DNA of 34,022 nt from an uncultured Clostridia bacterium (GCA_947631725.1 CANRML010000001.1:1-34022); one strand, 5' to 3'; counted from the first letter of the stretch, positions 25,347-33,886 are shown. Notes: a model not told the origin generated them from the sequence alone. A program made the numbers and translations.

Positions 25347-25375
25347 ATTATACAGTATTTATAAGCCAAAGTCAA
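25347..25375 (-). promoter_or_regulatory. Sigma-A promoter of the PemK/MazF-like gene
   Basis: On the minus strand, TTGACT (25370-25375), a 17-bp spacer and perfect TATAAT (25347-25352). Confidence 0.75.
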
Positions 25376-25417
25376 TAGATTTTAGAACAAAAGTTTGTAA
25401 TATTATAGAATTTTTTA

Positions 25418-25432
25418 AAGTATAGTATACTT
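25418..25432. repeat. 15-bp perfect palindrome
   Basis: AAGTATA-G-TATACTT, followed directly by a smaller CTCT-A-AGAG repeat. It lies about 85 bp before the IS91-like transposase start. It could be the replication origin or terminus hairpin of the element, or an operator. No matching copy was noticed on the other side. Confidence 0.5.
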
Positions 25433-25517
25433 CTCTAAGAGTTTTTACTTATTATGAATATATCCTTGTATAATATAATAAAGTTTAAAATTTAATATAT
25501 TATAAATGGTGATAAAT

Positions 25518-26662
25518 ATGTCAAAGTATACTATCAAACAAATATTAATTGATAACTGGGATAGATTTATTTTAGAAAATCCTAATTTAACTATTAGACC
25601 TATTGTATTTGAAGAAGTAAAGCGCACTATAAACTGTGGAAATCCTGATTTGGGTTATGCTTTATATTATTGTGAACATTGCAATAAATTTGTTCACGTT
25701 CCATTTCGCTGTAAATCAAGATTTTGTAATACTTGTGGTTTAAATATGCTCAAGATAGGGCTTTTAATATTTCAAAAAAAATTATTCGTTGTAGGCATAG
25801 ACATATCGTGTTCACTATTCCTGAACAACTTCGTATATATTTCTTGGAAGATAGAAATTTATTAAATGGATTATTCGAAGCTGCTTCTGAAACTGTTTTA
25901 TCTTGGTTTCGTGATATAAATAAATCTCAAAACTTTACCCCAGGAATTATGTGTACACTACATACATTTGGGAGAGATTTAAAATGGAATCCTCATATTC
26001 ATATGCTTTGCTCTGAAGGTGGTGCTGGTAATTCAGAAGTGTTTAGAAAAGTACCTCATATCGCTTTTAAAGCTCTTCGCTTCCGTTGGCAAAAATTATT
26101 ACTATCATATTTATCTAAAAATTTACCTATATCTAAATTAACTTCTTTTAAAAAACTAAAAAATTACTTATATTCAAATTTTAATAATGGTTTTTACGTT
26201 TATGCAAAACCAGATAATATATCCTCTATTAAAATCGCTGTAGATTATGTGGTTAGATATACTGGTAGACCTGCTATGGCTCAATCTCGCATCTTGAATT
26301 ATGATGGAGAATATGTTACATTTTATTACGAACGTCATGAGGATAACAAAAGAGTTGAAGAAACTGTCCATGTATTTGATTTTATAAAAAGAATTATTAT
26401 TCACATTCCAAATAAACACTTTAAAGTTGTTCGTTATTATGGACTATATGCAAAAAATCACAAACATTCTTCTAAAATATTTAAAATGTTATCTCAAATA
26501 CAAATTGAAATTAGACAACAACTTAGAAAATGGAGAATTTCTATTGAGTTGTCTTTTGGCTATGACCCAACTAAATGTTCTTGTGGTAATTTTATGATAT
26601 TCTTTAAATTAGTGATTCCAAAAAAATTTTCTATTGCAACAACTAGTCCTCCTGTTGTATAA
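25518..26662 (+). pseudogene. IS91-family (Y2/HUH) transposase, one frameshift
   Basis: A rolling-circle transposase in two frames, about 381 residues if joined. The N-terminal zinc-binding part has YYCEHCNKFV and CKSRFCNTCG. The catalytic part has HIVFTIPEQLR, the HUH motif in NPHIHML, and the C-terminal YVVRYTGRPAMAQSRI block. After CNTCG the frame is lost; adding one A to the TTTAAATATG run (about 25740-25746) rejoins KYAQDRAFNISKK in frame. This looks like a 1-base deletion in an A-run, from decay or sequencing error; programmed frameshifting is not known for IS91. The ATG at 25518 is preferred because GGTGAT precedes it. Confidence 0.85.
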
Positions 26663-26682
26663 TTATATTGGAGGTGCATACT

Positions 26683-27060
26683 ATGAAAAATGAAACAATA
26701 TTACCATTTGCAAATGAAACAAAAAAATTAAAAAATGATTTTAAAAGAATGATTGATGATATGCCTGATGAAGACTTTCTGGATATGATGTTCTTTCTTC
26801 TGAATAGTGAATTTGATGAAGATTTTGATGAAGAATTTGAAGATGAGTTTGAGGAAGAATTTGAAAATCCTTTTTCTGGAGAAATGGTAAATTTTAGATG
26901 TCCAGACTGTCAAAAAATTAGTGCTTACCCTATTGAAATTATTAACGATATTTATGAAACAACAAAAAAAGAACCACAAGTCGACTGCTATCACTGTAAA
27001 AGCCACAATTCATCTCCAATTTACTACAAGACCCCTAACGGAAAAATATTTAAAAACTAA
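26683..27060 (+). CDS. Small acidic protein with a two-CxxC zinc motif
   Basis: 125 residues, family not recognised. The N-terminal half is strongly acidic, with a run of Asp/Glu/Phe repeats at about residues 45-65 (FDEDFDEEFEDEFEEEF). The C-terminal half has CPDC and, 27 residues on, CYHC, which could bind one zinc. It starts 20 bp after the IS91-like transposase with a strong GGAGGTG, and ends just before a terminator, so it is probably cotranscribed with the transposase. The acidic repeat could mimic DNA or bind a basic protein; that is speculation. Confidence 0.7.
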   Translation: MKNETILPFANETKKLKNDFKRMIDDMPDEDFLDMMFFLLNSEFDEDFDEEFEDEFEEEFENPFSGEMVNFRCPDCQKISAYPIEIINDIYETTKKEPQVDCYHCKSHNSSPIYYKTPNGKIFKN

Positions 27061-27084
27061 ACTTCAAAAAAAATCATATTTTTG

Positions 27085-27112
27085 AGGCATACTTGTTATG
27101 CCTTATTTTTTA
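27085..27112 (+). terminator. Terminator after the IS91-associated ORF
   Basis: AGGCATA (27085-27091) pairs with TATGCCT (27097-27103), followed by TATTTTTTAT. Confidence 0.7.
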
Positions 27113-27151
27113 TATTAAAAAAATGAGTTTTGGAGAAATTTCCTATAACAT

Positions 27152-27192
27152 AAAAAAGCAAAACCCTTATCTGTTAATTATCAGATAAGGGT
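27152..27192 (-). terminator. Terminator after the small membrane protein gene
   Basis: On the minus strand, ACCCTTATCTG and CAGATAAGGGT form an 11-bp stem (27163-27173 with 27182-27192), followed by TTTGCTTTTTT. It starts 6 bp past the stop. Confidence 0.8.
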
Positions 27193-27198
27193 GCCCTT

Positions 27199-27414
27199 TT
27201 ACCGAGGTATCATTGTGCCACAGGCCAAAAGAACTATTGCCGCGAACAGTACTGGAACTGCATTTAGTCCTGCAACATAGACAAGGTCGGTATCTTCGTC
27301 ATAGTACATATCAAGAAACATAATATGATACCATTTCACCTCATCCTTCTTAAATGTCTGAAGTTCAAAGAGTTGCAAGCCTTTTTCCAACATGTTTTTG
27401 ATTTTCTCCTTCAT
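27199..27414 (-). CDS. Small hypothetical membrane protein (71 aa)
   Basis: 71 residues, family not recognised. The first 30 residues are amphipathic and basic (MKEKIKNMLEKGLQLFE). A middle section rich in Asp/Tyr follows (DMYYDEDTDLVYV). The C-terminus is a hydrophobic helix (about 46-66) ending GTMIPR. It is a self-contained cassette with its own promoter, GGAG ribosome binding site and terminator. GC content is clearly above the neighbours, reaching about 48% in 27241-27300 by hand count, which hints at a different origin. CCCTATAGGG, a perfect 10-bp palindrome at 27430-27439, lies in its leader close to the ribosome binding site. Confidence 0.7.
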   Translation of the reverse strand: MKEKIKNMLEKGLQLFELQTFKKDEVKWYHIMFLDMYYDEDTDLVYVAGLNAVPVLFAAIVLLACGTMIPR

Positions 27415-27471
27415 ACTGTCTTCTCCTTTCCCTATAGGGGGTGTTAATTTAAAATAAGTTTCTATACATAT

Positions 27472-27500
27472 ATTATACCACTTTTACTGCTTTTTTTCAA
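27472..27500 (-). promoter_or_regulatory. Promoter of the 71-aa gene, inside the end of mfd
   Basis: On the minus strand, TTGAAA (27495-27500), a 17-bp spacer ending TGG (extended), and perfect TATAAT (27472-27477). The -35 box lies within the last codons of mfd. Confidence 0.75.
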
Positions 27501-30500
27501 CTTTTGTAGCCTCTAAGTCTTTTAGAAAATTGGTTACATCATTTAAAATTTGCCTTTCATTTGTTGTCCCTATTTTTAAAGTAATCATTGGTTTTATACC
27601 TGGTTGGAATTTTATTGCATTTTTATATTTTTCAACTAATTTGATAACATCAATATTAAATTTACTCTGTTCAAATGTAAATACAACTGCTGTTCCTTTG
27701 CTTGTTATTTGAGTAATATAGTATTGTTTTGCTAGATATTTAATTCTTGCAATATCTAAAAGATTTTCTAGTTCTGGTGGCATATTGCCAAATCTATCTA
27801 TAATTTCATCTATAACATTTTGTATGTCTTCTTCATTTTTGCATAATGCAATATTTTGATATATTTCTATTTTCTGACTTCCATCAGATATATATTCCTC
27901 TGGAATATAGCTTGTAACATTTAAATCAATTTGTATATCAATTTCAGGTTCAATTTCAATTCCCTGCATTTCTTTAACAACTTCATCTAATAAATTACAA
28001 TATGTATCATATCCTACTTGTTCTAAATGTCCTGATTGAATTTCTCCTAATAAACTTCCTGCTCCTCTAATTTCTAAGTCTCGCATTGCAATTTTAAATC
28101 CTGATCCGAATTCTGTAAATTCTTTAATTGCCTTTAGTCTTTTATCAGCAACTTCAGCTAACATTTTATCTCTTTTATATGTAATATATGCATATGCCTG
28201 CCTATCACTTCTTCCTACTCTTCCACGAATTTGATATAACTGTGCTAATCCCATTTTATCAGCATTTTCTACAATAATGGTATTAGCATTTGGTATATCA
28301 ATACCTGATTCTAAAATAGTAGTACAAACAAGTACATTTGTCTTTTTATCAATAAAGTCTTGCATAATATCTTCTATTTCTTTACCTGTCATACGTCCAT
28401 GTGCATATGTAACATTTGCTTCTGGAACTAGTCTTGAAATGCTATCAGCCTTTTTTTGTATATTTTCTACATTGTTAAAGATATAGAATACTTGTCCATT
28501 TCTTTCTATTTCTTTAGTAATTGCCTCTTTTATAACTTCTGTATCATATTCAAGTACATATGTCTGTACTGGTTTACGATTTTGTGGTGGTTCATATATA
28601 ACTGACATATCTCTAATACCTACAATAGACATATGCATCGTTCTTGGAATTGGTGTAGCAGTCATTGTTAAAACATCAATATTTGCTTTATATTGTTTAA
28701 TTTTCTCCTTTGCTTTTACTCCAAAACGGTGTTCTTCGTCAATTATCAATAACCCAATGTCTTTGAATTCTACATCCTTGCTTAGCATTCTATGAGTTCC
28801 AATAACAATATCTACTTGTCCTAGTGCTAGCTTTTTTAGTACCTCTTTTTGGTATTTTTCTGATTTAAATCTATTTAATATTTCTACTGTAATTGGAAAA
28901 TCTTTCATCCTACTTTTAAATTCTTCATATTGTTGTTGAGCTAAAACAGTTGTTGGGACTAAATATGCAACTTGTTTTTGATCCATTACAGCTTTAAAGG
29001 CTGCTCTAATTGCAACTTCTGTTTTTCCATATCCAACATCTCCACATAATAGTCTATCCATTGGTTTTGGTGCTTCCATATCTTTTTTTACTTCTTCGAT
29101 ACAACGAAGTTGATCATCTGTTTCTTGATATGGGAATTTATCTTCAAATTGTGTTTGCCATGGAGTATCTTTACTAAAGCTAAATCCTCTTGTTTTTTCT
29201 CTTTTGGCATATAGTTCAATAAGTTCTCTTGCCACTTCTCGTAAATTTTTCTTAACCCTTGCTTTAGTCTCTTGCCATGCTTTTCCACTTAATCTATTTA
29301 TTTTTGGAGATAAACTATCTCCACCTATATATTTTCTAATGGCATCTAATTGATTTATTGGTACATATAGTATGTCATCATTTTGATATTTTAATTTAAT
29401 ATAATCTTTGGTTGTTCCATCTGCAGTAATTGTATTTACACCAGTATATATACCAATTCCATAATTTTTATGTACAACATAATCTCCTACTTTCAAGTCT
29501 GCAAATACAATTTTTTCTCCTTCTTTGTATGCTTGACTTACTAAGCTTTTCTTTCTTTTGCCACCTTCAATTAGTTCATCTGCTGAAATTACTATTTGTC
29601 CAATTTCATTATTTATATATCCTTCTGTTAATTTACCAATTGTTATAGTTACAACTTGTTTTGATTTTGCAATAATAGTTTTATCTAGTTTTTCTTCTAT
29701 TTTACTAAGTATTTCTTGTTCTTGTAATATTTGTTCTAATTTTTTAGCTTTTTCTTTATTTGATACAACAATATATATCGACGATTTTTTTATTTCTTTT
29801 TTTATGTCTTTAAATAATTGTTCAATTTCACTTTTATAATATGTAATTTCTTTGTATTTAAATTCATATTTAGTCATTTGCTCTTTTATTGGCGTATCAG
29901 TTTTTTCAATATATATAATCTCATTTTTAGTTTGCTGTAGTTTTTCTTCTATGTCCCCATATGGCATAGTATTTGAAATAGCTTGTGGTACAATTTTTTC
30001 TTTTTCTATCAATGCTTTTTCTATATTTTCTACGTCTACAATAATATTTTTAGCTCTTTGTTTAATCTTATTTACTTCATCTATTGCTATTATATATTCA
30101 CTATTAAAATAATCTAATATGCTTTCTTGTTCTTCATAAAAGCAATCAAAATATTTATCGATTTTACTTAAGTAATTTCCAGCCTTAATTTGTTCTATAT
30201 CTTGTTCAATAATATTTTCTTGATTATCATTTGTAATCATATTTCTTATATTTTCACAAATTTTTTCAATTGGCTTTTCTAAAACATATTCATATGCTGG
30301 TTCAATTTCTATTTTTTCTAAAGTGTTTGTTGACCTTTGGCTTGCAATATTGAAATTTCTAATTGAATCTACTTCATCTCCCCAAAATTCAATTCTTACA
30401 CCTACTGTGTTGTCCATTGAAACATCTAAAATTCCACCTCTAATGCTAAATTGTCCTCTTCCTTCTATCAATTCACATCTTGTATATCCTAGATTTACCA

Positions 30501-30963
30501 AGGTTTTCTTAATTGTATCTAGTGAATATACTTCTCCTACTTTAAATGTACACATATTTTTAAATAAAGTTTTTTTACTTGGTAATTTTTGCATTACAGC
30601 CTCTATAGTTGTAACAATTATTTGATTTTTCCTTCCCTTTAATTTATTTAATGTATCAATTCTTTCATATGGCAAATCTTTACTCTCTGTGACATAATCA
30701 TATGTTACAATTTCTTTTTTAGGGAAAAAGATAGCTTTATCTGTAAAAAATTTCAAGTTTTCCATTATTTGCCTTGCTTGTATCTCATTATATGTGATAA
30801 TTACTATTGGCTTTTTCAGATATTCATTTATACTTGCTAATATTTGTAACATCCCCACTGACGTTAAGCCCGATATACCTATCGGACTTTGTTTATTTCC
30901 TATTTGATTTACCATTTTGACAAATTTTTCTGATTTGCCTAATTCTCCTAGAATAGTATTCAT
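27484..30963 (-). CDS. mfd: Transcription-repair coupling factor
   Basis: 1159 residues, typical for Mfd. The N-terminal UvrB-homology region (to about 330) includes GITSVGMLQ-like and RGGILDVSM blocks. The RNA polymerase-interacting domain (about 480-560) has VGDYVVHKNYGIGIYTG. The RecG-like translocase has Walker A GDVGYGKTE (near 641), DEEHRFG (near 740) and the motif block TATPIPRTMHMS. The TRCF C-terminal domain is present. Mfd removes stalled RNA polymerase at DNA lesions and recruits UvrA. The start follows AAAAGGAAAAAG. It is divergent from the first paralog cassette. Confidence 0.96.
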   Translation of the reverse strand: MNTILGELGKSEKFVKMVNQIGNKQSPIGISGLTSVGMLQILASINEYLKKPIVIITYNEIQARQIMENLKFFTDKAIFFPKKEIVTYDYVTESKDLPYERIDTLNKLKGRKNQIIVTTIEAVMQKLPSKKTLFKNMCTFKVGEVYSLDTIKKTLVNLGYTRCELIEGRGQFSIRGGILDVSMDNTVGVRIEFWGDEVDSIRNFNIASQRSTNTLEKIEIEPAYEYVLEKPIEKICENIRNMITNDNQENIIEQDIEQIKAGNYLSKIDKYFDCFYEEQESILDYFNSEYIIAIDEVNKIKQRAKNIIVDVENIEKALIEKEKIVPQAISNTMPYGDIEEKLQQTKNEIIYIEKTDTPIKEQMTKYEFKYKEITYYKSEIEQLFKDIKKEIKKSSIYIVVSNKEKAKKLEQILQEQEILSKIEEKLDKTIIAKSKQVVTITIGKLTEGYINNEIGQIVISADELIEGGKRKKSLVSQAYKEGEKIVFADLKVGDYVVHKNYGIGIYTGVNTITADGTTKDYIKLKYQNDDILYVPINQLDAIRKYIGGDSLSPKINRLSGKAWQETKARVKKNLREVARELIELYAKREKTRGFSFSKDTPWQTQFEDKFPYQETDDQLRCIEEVKKDMEAPKPMDRLLCGDVGYGKTEVAIRAAFKAVMDQKQVAYLVPTTVLAQQQYEEFKSRMKDFPITVEILNRFKSEKYQKEVLKKLALGQVDIVIGTHRMLSKDVEFKDIGLLIIDEEHRFGVKAKEKIKQYKANIDVLTMTATPIPRTMHMSIVGIRDMSVIYEPPQNRKPVQTYVLEYDTEVIKEAITKEIERNGQVFYIFNNVENIQKKADSISRLVPEANVTYAHGRMTGKEIEDIMQDFIDKKTNVLVCTTILESGIDIPNANTIIVENADKMGLAQLYQIRGRVGRSDRQAYAYITYKRDKMLAEVADKRLKAIKEFTEFGSGFKIAMRDLEIRGAGSLLGEIQSGHLEQVGYDTYCNLLDEVVKEMQGIEIEPEIDIQIDLNVTSYIPEEYISDGSQKIEIYQNIALCKNEEDIQNVIDEIIDRFGNMPPELENLLDIARIKYLAKQYYITQITSKGTAVVFTFEQSKFNIDVIKLVEKYKNAIKFQPGIKPMITLKIGTTNERQILNDVTNFLKDLEATKVEKKQ

Positions 30964-30984
30964 TTTCTTTTTCCTTTTCTAATT

Positions 30985-31013
30985 TTGACTTTTAAGCTAT
31001 TTTATTGTATAAT
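30985..31013 (+). promoter_or_regulatory. Promoter of cassette A
   Basis: TTGACT (30985-30990), a 17-bp spacer and perfect TATAAT (31008-31013). The same TTGACT-17-TATAAT arrangement precedes cassette B. Confidence 0.8.
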
Positions 31014-31044
31014 TAAAGTTATATTAAAAACAAAGGGGGGCTTT

Positions 31045-31386
31045 ATGATGTACAATGATGATTACACTGCGGAATATTTTGCCTTTGAAGAATCTCTTTC
31101 AAAGCGGTTTTTTAAGCCAGTGTCATCAAAAGTAAAAGACTATGCTATAGGTTTTGTTTTAGGTGATAATGTCTCAGTTTCTTTGAAAGAAGAACTCTAC
31201 AGCTATATCGACAATCGGTTCGAAAAGCTGGGGACTTGCATACTTTGGAACAAAGCCGAAGAGCTAATCAAGATTCTTACGAAGTATGGTGTCAAAATTG
31301 GCTCAAAAGAAGCCATTATAAAAAGAGATGCTGTGCTCACAAGTAAGAATCAAAAAGTTGCACCTAAAGTAACTTTTAGCATTTAA
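31045..31386 (+). CDS. Small hypothetical protein, paralog A of a tandem pair
   Basis: 113 residues, family not recognised; predicted soluble, mixed helix and strand. It shares blocks along its whole length with the next gene: FEESLSKRFF against FESALSRRHF, VSLKEELYSYID against VSLKKELDSYID, and KYGVKIGSKEAIIKR against KYGQKIGPKSVVISR. The start is one of two adjacent ATGs (31045 or 31048) after AGGGGGG; the second gives a more usual spacing. GC is about 35% by count, above the flanking mfd and topB. The ORF extending further upstream begins in the -35 box and is not real. Confidence 0.75.
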   Translation: MMYNDDYTAEYFAFEESLSKRFFKPVSSKVKDYAIGFVLGDNVSVSLKEELYSYIDNRFEKLGTCILWNKAEELIKILTKYGVKIGSKEAIIKRDAVLTSKNQKVAPKVTFSI

Positions 31387-31392
31387 GTCAAA

Positions 31393-31436
31393 GGGGAAAC
31401 TGGTAAACTTACGGTTTCCCCCTCCTCCATTTTTTA
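31393..31436 (+). terminator. Terminator hairpin of cassette A
   Basis: GGGGAAAC (31393-31400) pairs with GTTTCCCC (31414-31421), with an inner GTAA/TTAC stem (31403-31412). A C/T-rich linker CTCCTCCA then separates it from a T6 run. Hairpin and linker are conserved in cassette B. Confidence 0.7.
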
Positions 31437-31469
31437 TCTTTTGCATTTATAAATTATTGTCTTTTTATT

Positions 31470-31498
31470 TTGACTTTCTATTTGTTTTATATTATAAT
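31470..31498 (+). promoter_or_regulatory. Promoter of cassette B
   Basis: TTGACT (31470-31475), a 17-bp spacer and perfect TATAAT (31493-31498). Confidence 0.8.
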
Positions 31499-31528
31499 AA
31501 AAACACAAAAATATAAAGGGGGTTATTT

Positions 31529-31822
31529 ATGTCTGACAATTCTAACAGCAATTTTTCATTTGAGAGTGCTCTCTCAAGGCGGCATTTCAATTATGTAACA
31601 CAAGAAGAAAAAGACAATGCTATAGAATATGTTTTAGGCTGTCATATTCCAGTTTCTTTGAAGAAGGAACTTGACAGTTACATTGACCGGCAACTTGAAG
31701 AGATAGGTGTTTGCCTACTTATGGATAATAAGAAGGATTTAGACTGTATTTTAGTAAAATATGGTCAAAAAATCGGTCCAAAAAGTGTAGTTATCAGTCG
31801 GCACGGTCTTATCAAAAGTTAA
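31529..31822 (+). CDS. Small hypothetical protein, paralog B of a tandem pair
   Basis: 97 residues, clearly paralogous to the preceding gene but lacking its last 15 or so residues and differing at the N-terminus (MSDNSNSNFSF). Conserved features are an acidic-basic helix (EKDNAIEYVLG), VSLKKELDSYIDRQLEEIGVC and KYGQKIGPKSVV. Function unknown. It has AAAGGGGG as ribosome binding site, a private promoter and a private terminator, so the duplicated unit is promoter plus ORF plus hairpin. Confidence 0.75.
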   Translation: MSDNSNSNFSFESALSRRHFNYVTQEEKDNAIEYVLGCHIPVSLKKELDSYIDRQLEEIGVCLLMDNKKDLDCILVKYGQKIGPKSVVISRHGLIKS

Positions 31823-31841
31823 TCTTTAGCAATTAAACTAG

Positions 31842-31877
31842 GGGGAATTAGTAAATTTACTGGTTTCCCCTCCTCCA
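31842..31877 (+). terminator. Terminator hairpin of cassette B
   Basis: GGGGAA (31842-31847) pairs with TTCCCC, enclosing the perfect palindrome AGTAAATTTACT (31850-31861). The linker TCCTCCA and a T-rich tail follow, as in cassette A. It ends about 8 bp before the convergent topB stop. Confidence 0.7.
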
Positions 31878-31884
31878 TTTATTT

Positions 31885-33855
31885 TTACATTTTAACAACT
31901 AATTTATCAAATTTTGAATAAATGTATGTTTCTAATTTTTTCATAAATTCATTTGGTTCAATTTCCTTTTTAGCAACTAAATCTAATCCTTTTTCCCAGC
32001 TTGCAGTTAATTTTGGATTTAACATATCAGGCATAGAGCTTTTAACTATATCATATATATATTCTCCTTTTTTTGTTGGAGTTATTATTTGTGTTTTCGA
32101 ATTTATTTCAATATATTTAATTTTTTCTAACTTTTTCATAATTTCTGCTCTAGTAGCACTTGTTCCAATTCCTGCACCTTTTATTTGTTCTCTTAGTTCT
32201 TCGTCCTCTATCAATTTTCCTGCATTTTCCATTGCTAATATAATAGAACCTGAATTATATCTACTAGGTGGTGTGGTTTCTGCTTCTTTTATTTCTGCAT
32301 TTTGTAAAATTATTTCTTGTCCTTTTTTTAGACTCTTAAGAAGTTCTATATTTTCTTCTTTTTTTTCTTCACTTTCCACATTTTGTTTTGTATCTGTTGA
32401 TTGTTTATCTGTTATCTTATCATTTGGCTTTAATATTTCTAAAAAGCCTTTTTTAATACACACTTTTCCACTAGTAAAAAAGCTTTCATATTTTTCCTCT
32501 GTTTGATACACATCAATAGTTACTTGTATTTTATTGTATTCTGCTGGTGGATAAAAAATTGCTAAAAATCTTTTTACAATCACTTTATATATCTGTTTTT
32601 GCAAATCTGGCAATTTTTCATAGTTCTCATAGCCTTGACCTGTTGGGATAATAGCATAATGGTCTGTTATTTTACTATCATTAACATATTTGGTTTTTAA
32701 TAAATTTGTTGAATAGCCTTCATCTACCATTTTTTTGATATATCCACTAATTTCTTCATCATTAAATCCTTTTGCAATTCCATTTAAGTTTTTCTTAATT
32801 TCTTTTGCTACTGCTGTTGATAGAACTCTTGCATCTGTTCTTGGATAAGTAACTAACTTTTTCTCATATAAATTTTGTATTATTTCCAATGTTTCATCTG
32901 GTTTTATTTTAAAACGTTTTGTGCATTCATTTTGAATTTCTGCTAAATTAAATAACAATGGAGCATTTTCTTTTTGCTTTGATTTTTTTAATTCAGTAAT
33001 TTTAGCCTTTTTTCCTGCTAAATTACTAATAAATTGTTTTGCATCATTTTCTTTTTTAAACCCTGTTTCATTATATAACTTTGGAGATTCAAATTCTGTC
33101 GAATTTTGCGTTGCCTTCCATTCTGCATCAAAAGTTTTATTTTCTTCTCCAAATTTTCCTATTATTTTATAATATTTTGTTTTTACAAAGTTTCTAATTT
33201 CTCTTTCTCTTGATACTATCATCCCTAGAACACAAGTCATTACTCTTCCTACTGAAATAGATGCTCTTTCTTCTGATATACTTTGTGCTAGTTTTCTTCC
33301 ATATATAATTGATAATAGTCTTGAAAAATTTATACCTATCAAATAATCTTCTTTTGCTCTTAAATATGCACTATCTGACAAACTATCATATTCCGATAAA
33401 TCTTTTGCTTCCTTTATTCCTCTTAAGATTTCCTCTTCTGTTTGAGAATCAATCCATACTCTTTTCATTTTAATATTAGGTCTTGGTTTTGCCATCATAA
33501 ATACTAGTCTTTGTATGTATTCTCCTTCTCTCCCTGAGTCTCCTGCATTATATATTTCTTCAACATCTTCTCTGTGCATAAGTTCTTTTATTATATTAAA
33601 TTGATTTTGCACATTTGGTATTATTTCATATTTCCACTCTTGTGGAATAAATGGCAATGTATCTAATCTCCAAAATTTTAAGTTTTCATTATATTTTTCT
33701 GGGTAGCTCATTGTAACTAAATGGCCAACACACCATGTTATAATCCAATCATTTGATTCAATATATCCGTTTTTTCTATTTGTTTGGATTTTTAGTGCTT
33801 TAGCAAATTCCATAGCTACAGATGGCTTTTCTGTAATTAGTAATTTTTTGCTCAT
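31885..33855 (-). CDS. topB: DNA topoisomerase III (type IA)
   Basis: 656 residues. The N-terminal Toprim domain begins KKLLITEKPSVAMEFAKAL and has the metal site NAGDSGREGEYI (near residue 105). The catalytic tyrosine is in LVTYPRTDAR (near residue 337). The C-terminal ATRAEIMKKL and GEYIYDIV blocks are present. There are no zinc fingers, typical of Firmicutes TopB. It relaxes negatively supercoiled and decatenates single-strand-containing DNA. The ATG at 33855 follows AAAAGGAGA; a longer frame starting at 33900 would include the promoter and ribosome binding site. Its 3' end is convergent with cassette B. Confidence 0.93.
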   Translation of the reverse strand: MSKKLLITEKPSVAMEFAKALKIQTNRKNGYIESNDWIITWCVGHLVTMSYPEKYNENLKFWRLDTLPFIPQEWKYEIIPNVQNQFNIIKELMHREDVEEIYNAGDSGREGEYIQRLVFMMAKPRPNIKMKRVWIDSQTEEEILRGIKEAKDLSEYDSLSDSAYLRAKEDYLIGINFSRLLSIIYGRKLAQSISEERASISVGRVMTCVLGMIVSREREIRNFVKTKYYKIIGKFGEENKTFDAEWKATQNSTEFESPKLYNETGFKKENDAKQFISNLAGKKAKITELKKSKQKENAPLLFNLAEIQNECTKRFKIKPDETLEIIQNLYEKKLVTYPRTDARVLSTAVAKEIKKNLNGIAKGFNDEEISGYIKKMVDEGYSTNLLKTKYVNDSKITDHYAIIPTGQGYENYEKLPDLQKQIYKVIVKRFLAIFYPPAEYNKIQVTIDVYQTEEKYESFFTSGKVCIKKGFLEILKPNDKITDKQSTDTKQNVESEEKKEENIELLKSLKKGQEIILQNAEIKEAETTPPSRYNSGSIILAMENAGKLIEDEELREQIKGAGIGTSATRAEIMKKLEKIKYIEINSKTQIITPTKKGEYIYDIVKSSMPDMLNPKLTASWEKGLDLVAKKEIEPNEFMKKLETYIYSKFDKLVVKM

Positions 33856-33886
33856 AATGTCTCCTTTTTGTTTTTTCTTAGCTTTC

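Larger units (their letters stand above)
25418..27112 (+). mobile_element. IS91-like element (boundaries estimated)
   Basis: The element is inferred from the Y2/HUH transposase and a closely spaced downstream ORF on the same strand. The left limit is set at the palindrome and the right limit at the hairpin terminator; neither is proven. IS91-type elements lack terminal inverted repeats and target duplications, so the ends cannot be fixed from one copy. Confidence 0.4.
30985..31877 (+). repeat. Tandem duplication of a promoter-ORF-hairpin cassette
   Basis: Two direct, diverged copies (30985-31436 and 31470-31877). Each consists of TTGACT-17-TATAAT, a G-run ribosome binding site, a paralogous ORF, and a GGGGAA hairpin with a TCCTCCATTT tail. 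Protein-level similarity is higher than DNA similarity, so the duplication is not recent. Confidence 0.7.

Noticed and set aside
25445..25627. 60-aa minus-strand frame across the transposase start
   Set aside because: It overlaps the transposase N-terminus antisense and has no ribosome binding site.
30985..31044. Extended N-terminus of the cassette A protein
   Set aside because: It begins in the -35 TTGACT and runs through the -10 and the G-run ribosome binding site; the paralog starts at the matching downstream ATG.
31922..32506. 194-codon plus-strand frame inside topB
   Set aside because: Antisense shadow of the C-terminal half of topoisomerase III, with no ribosome binding site or family resemblance.
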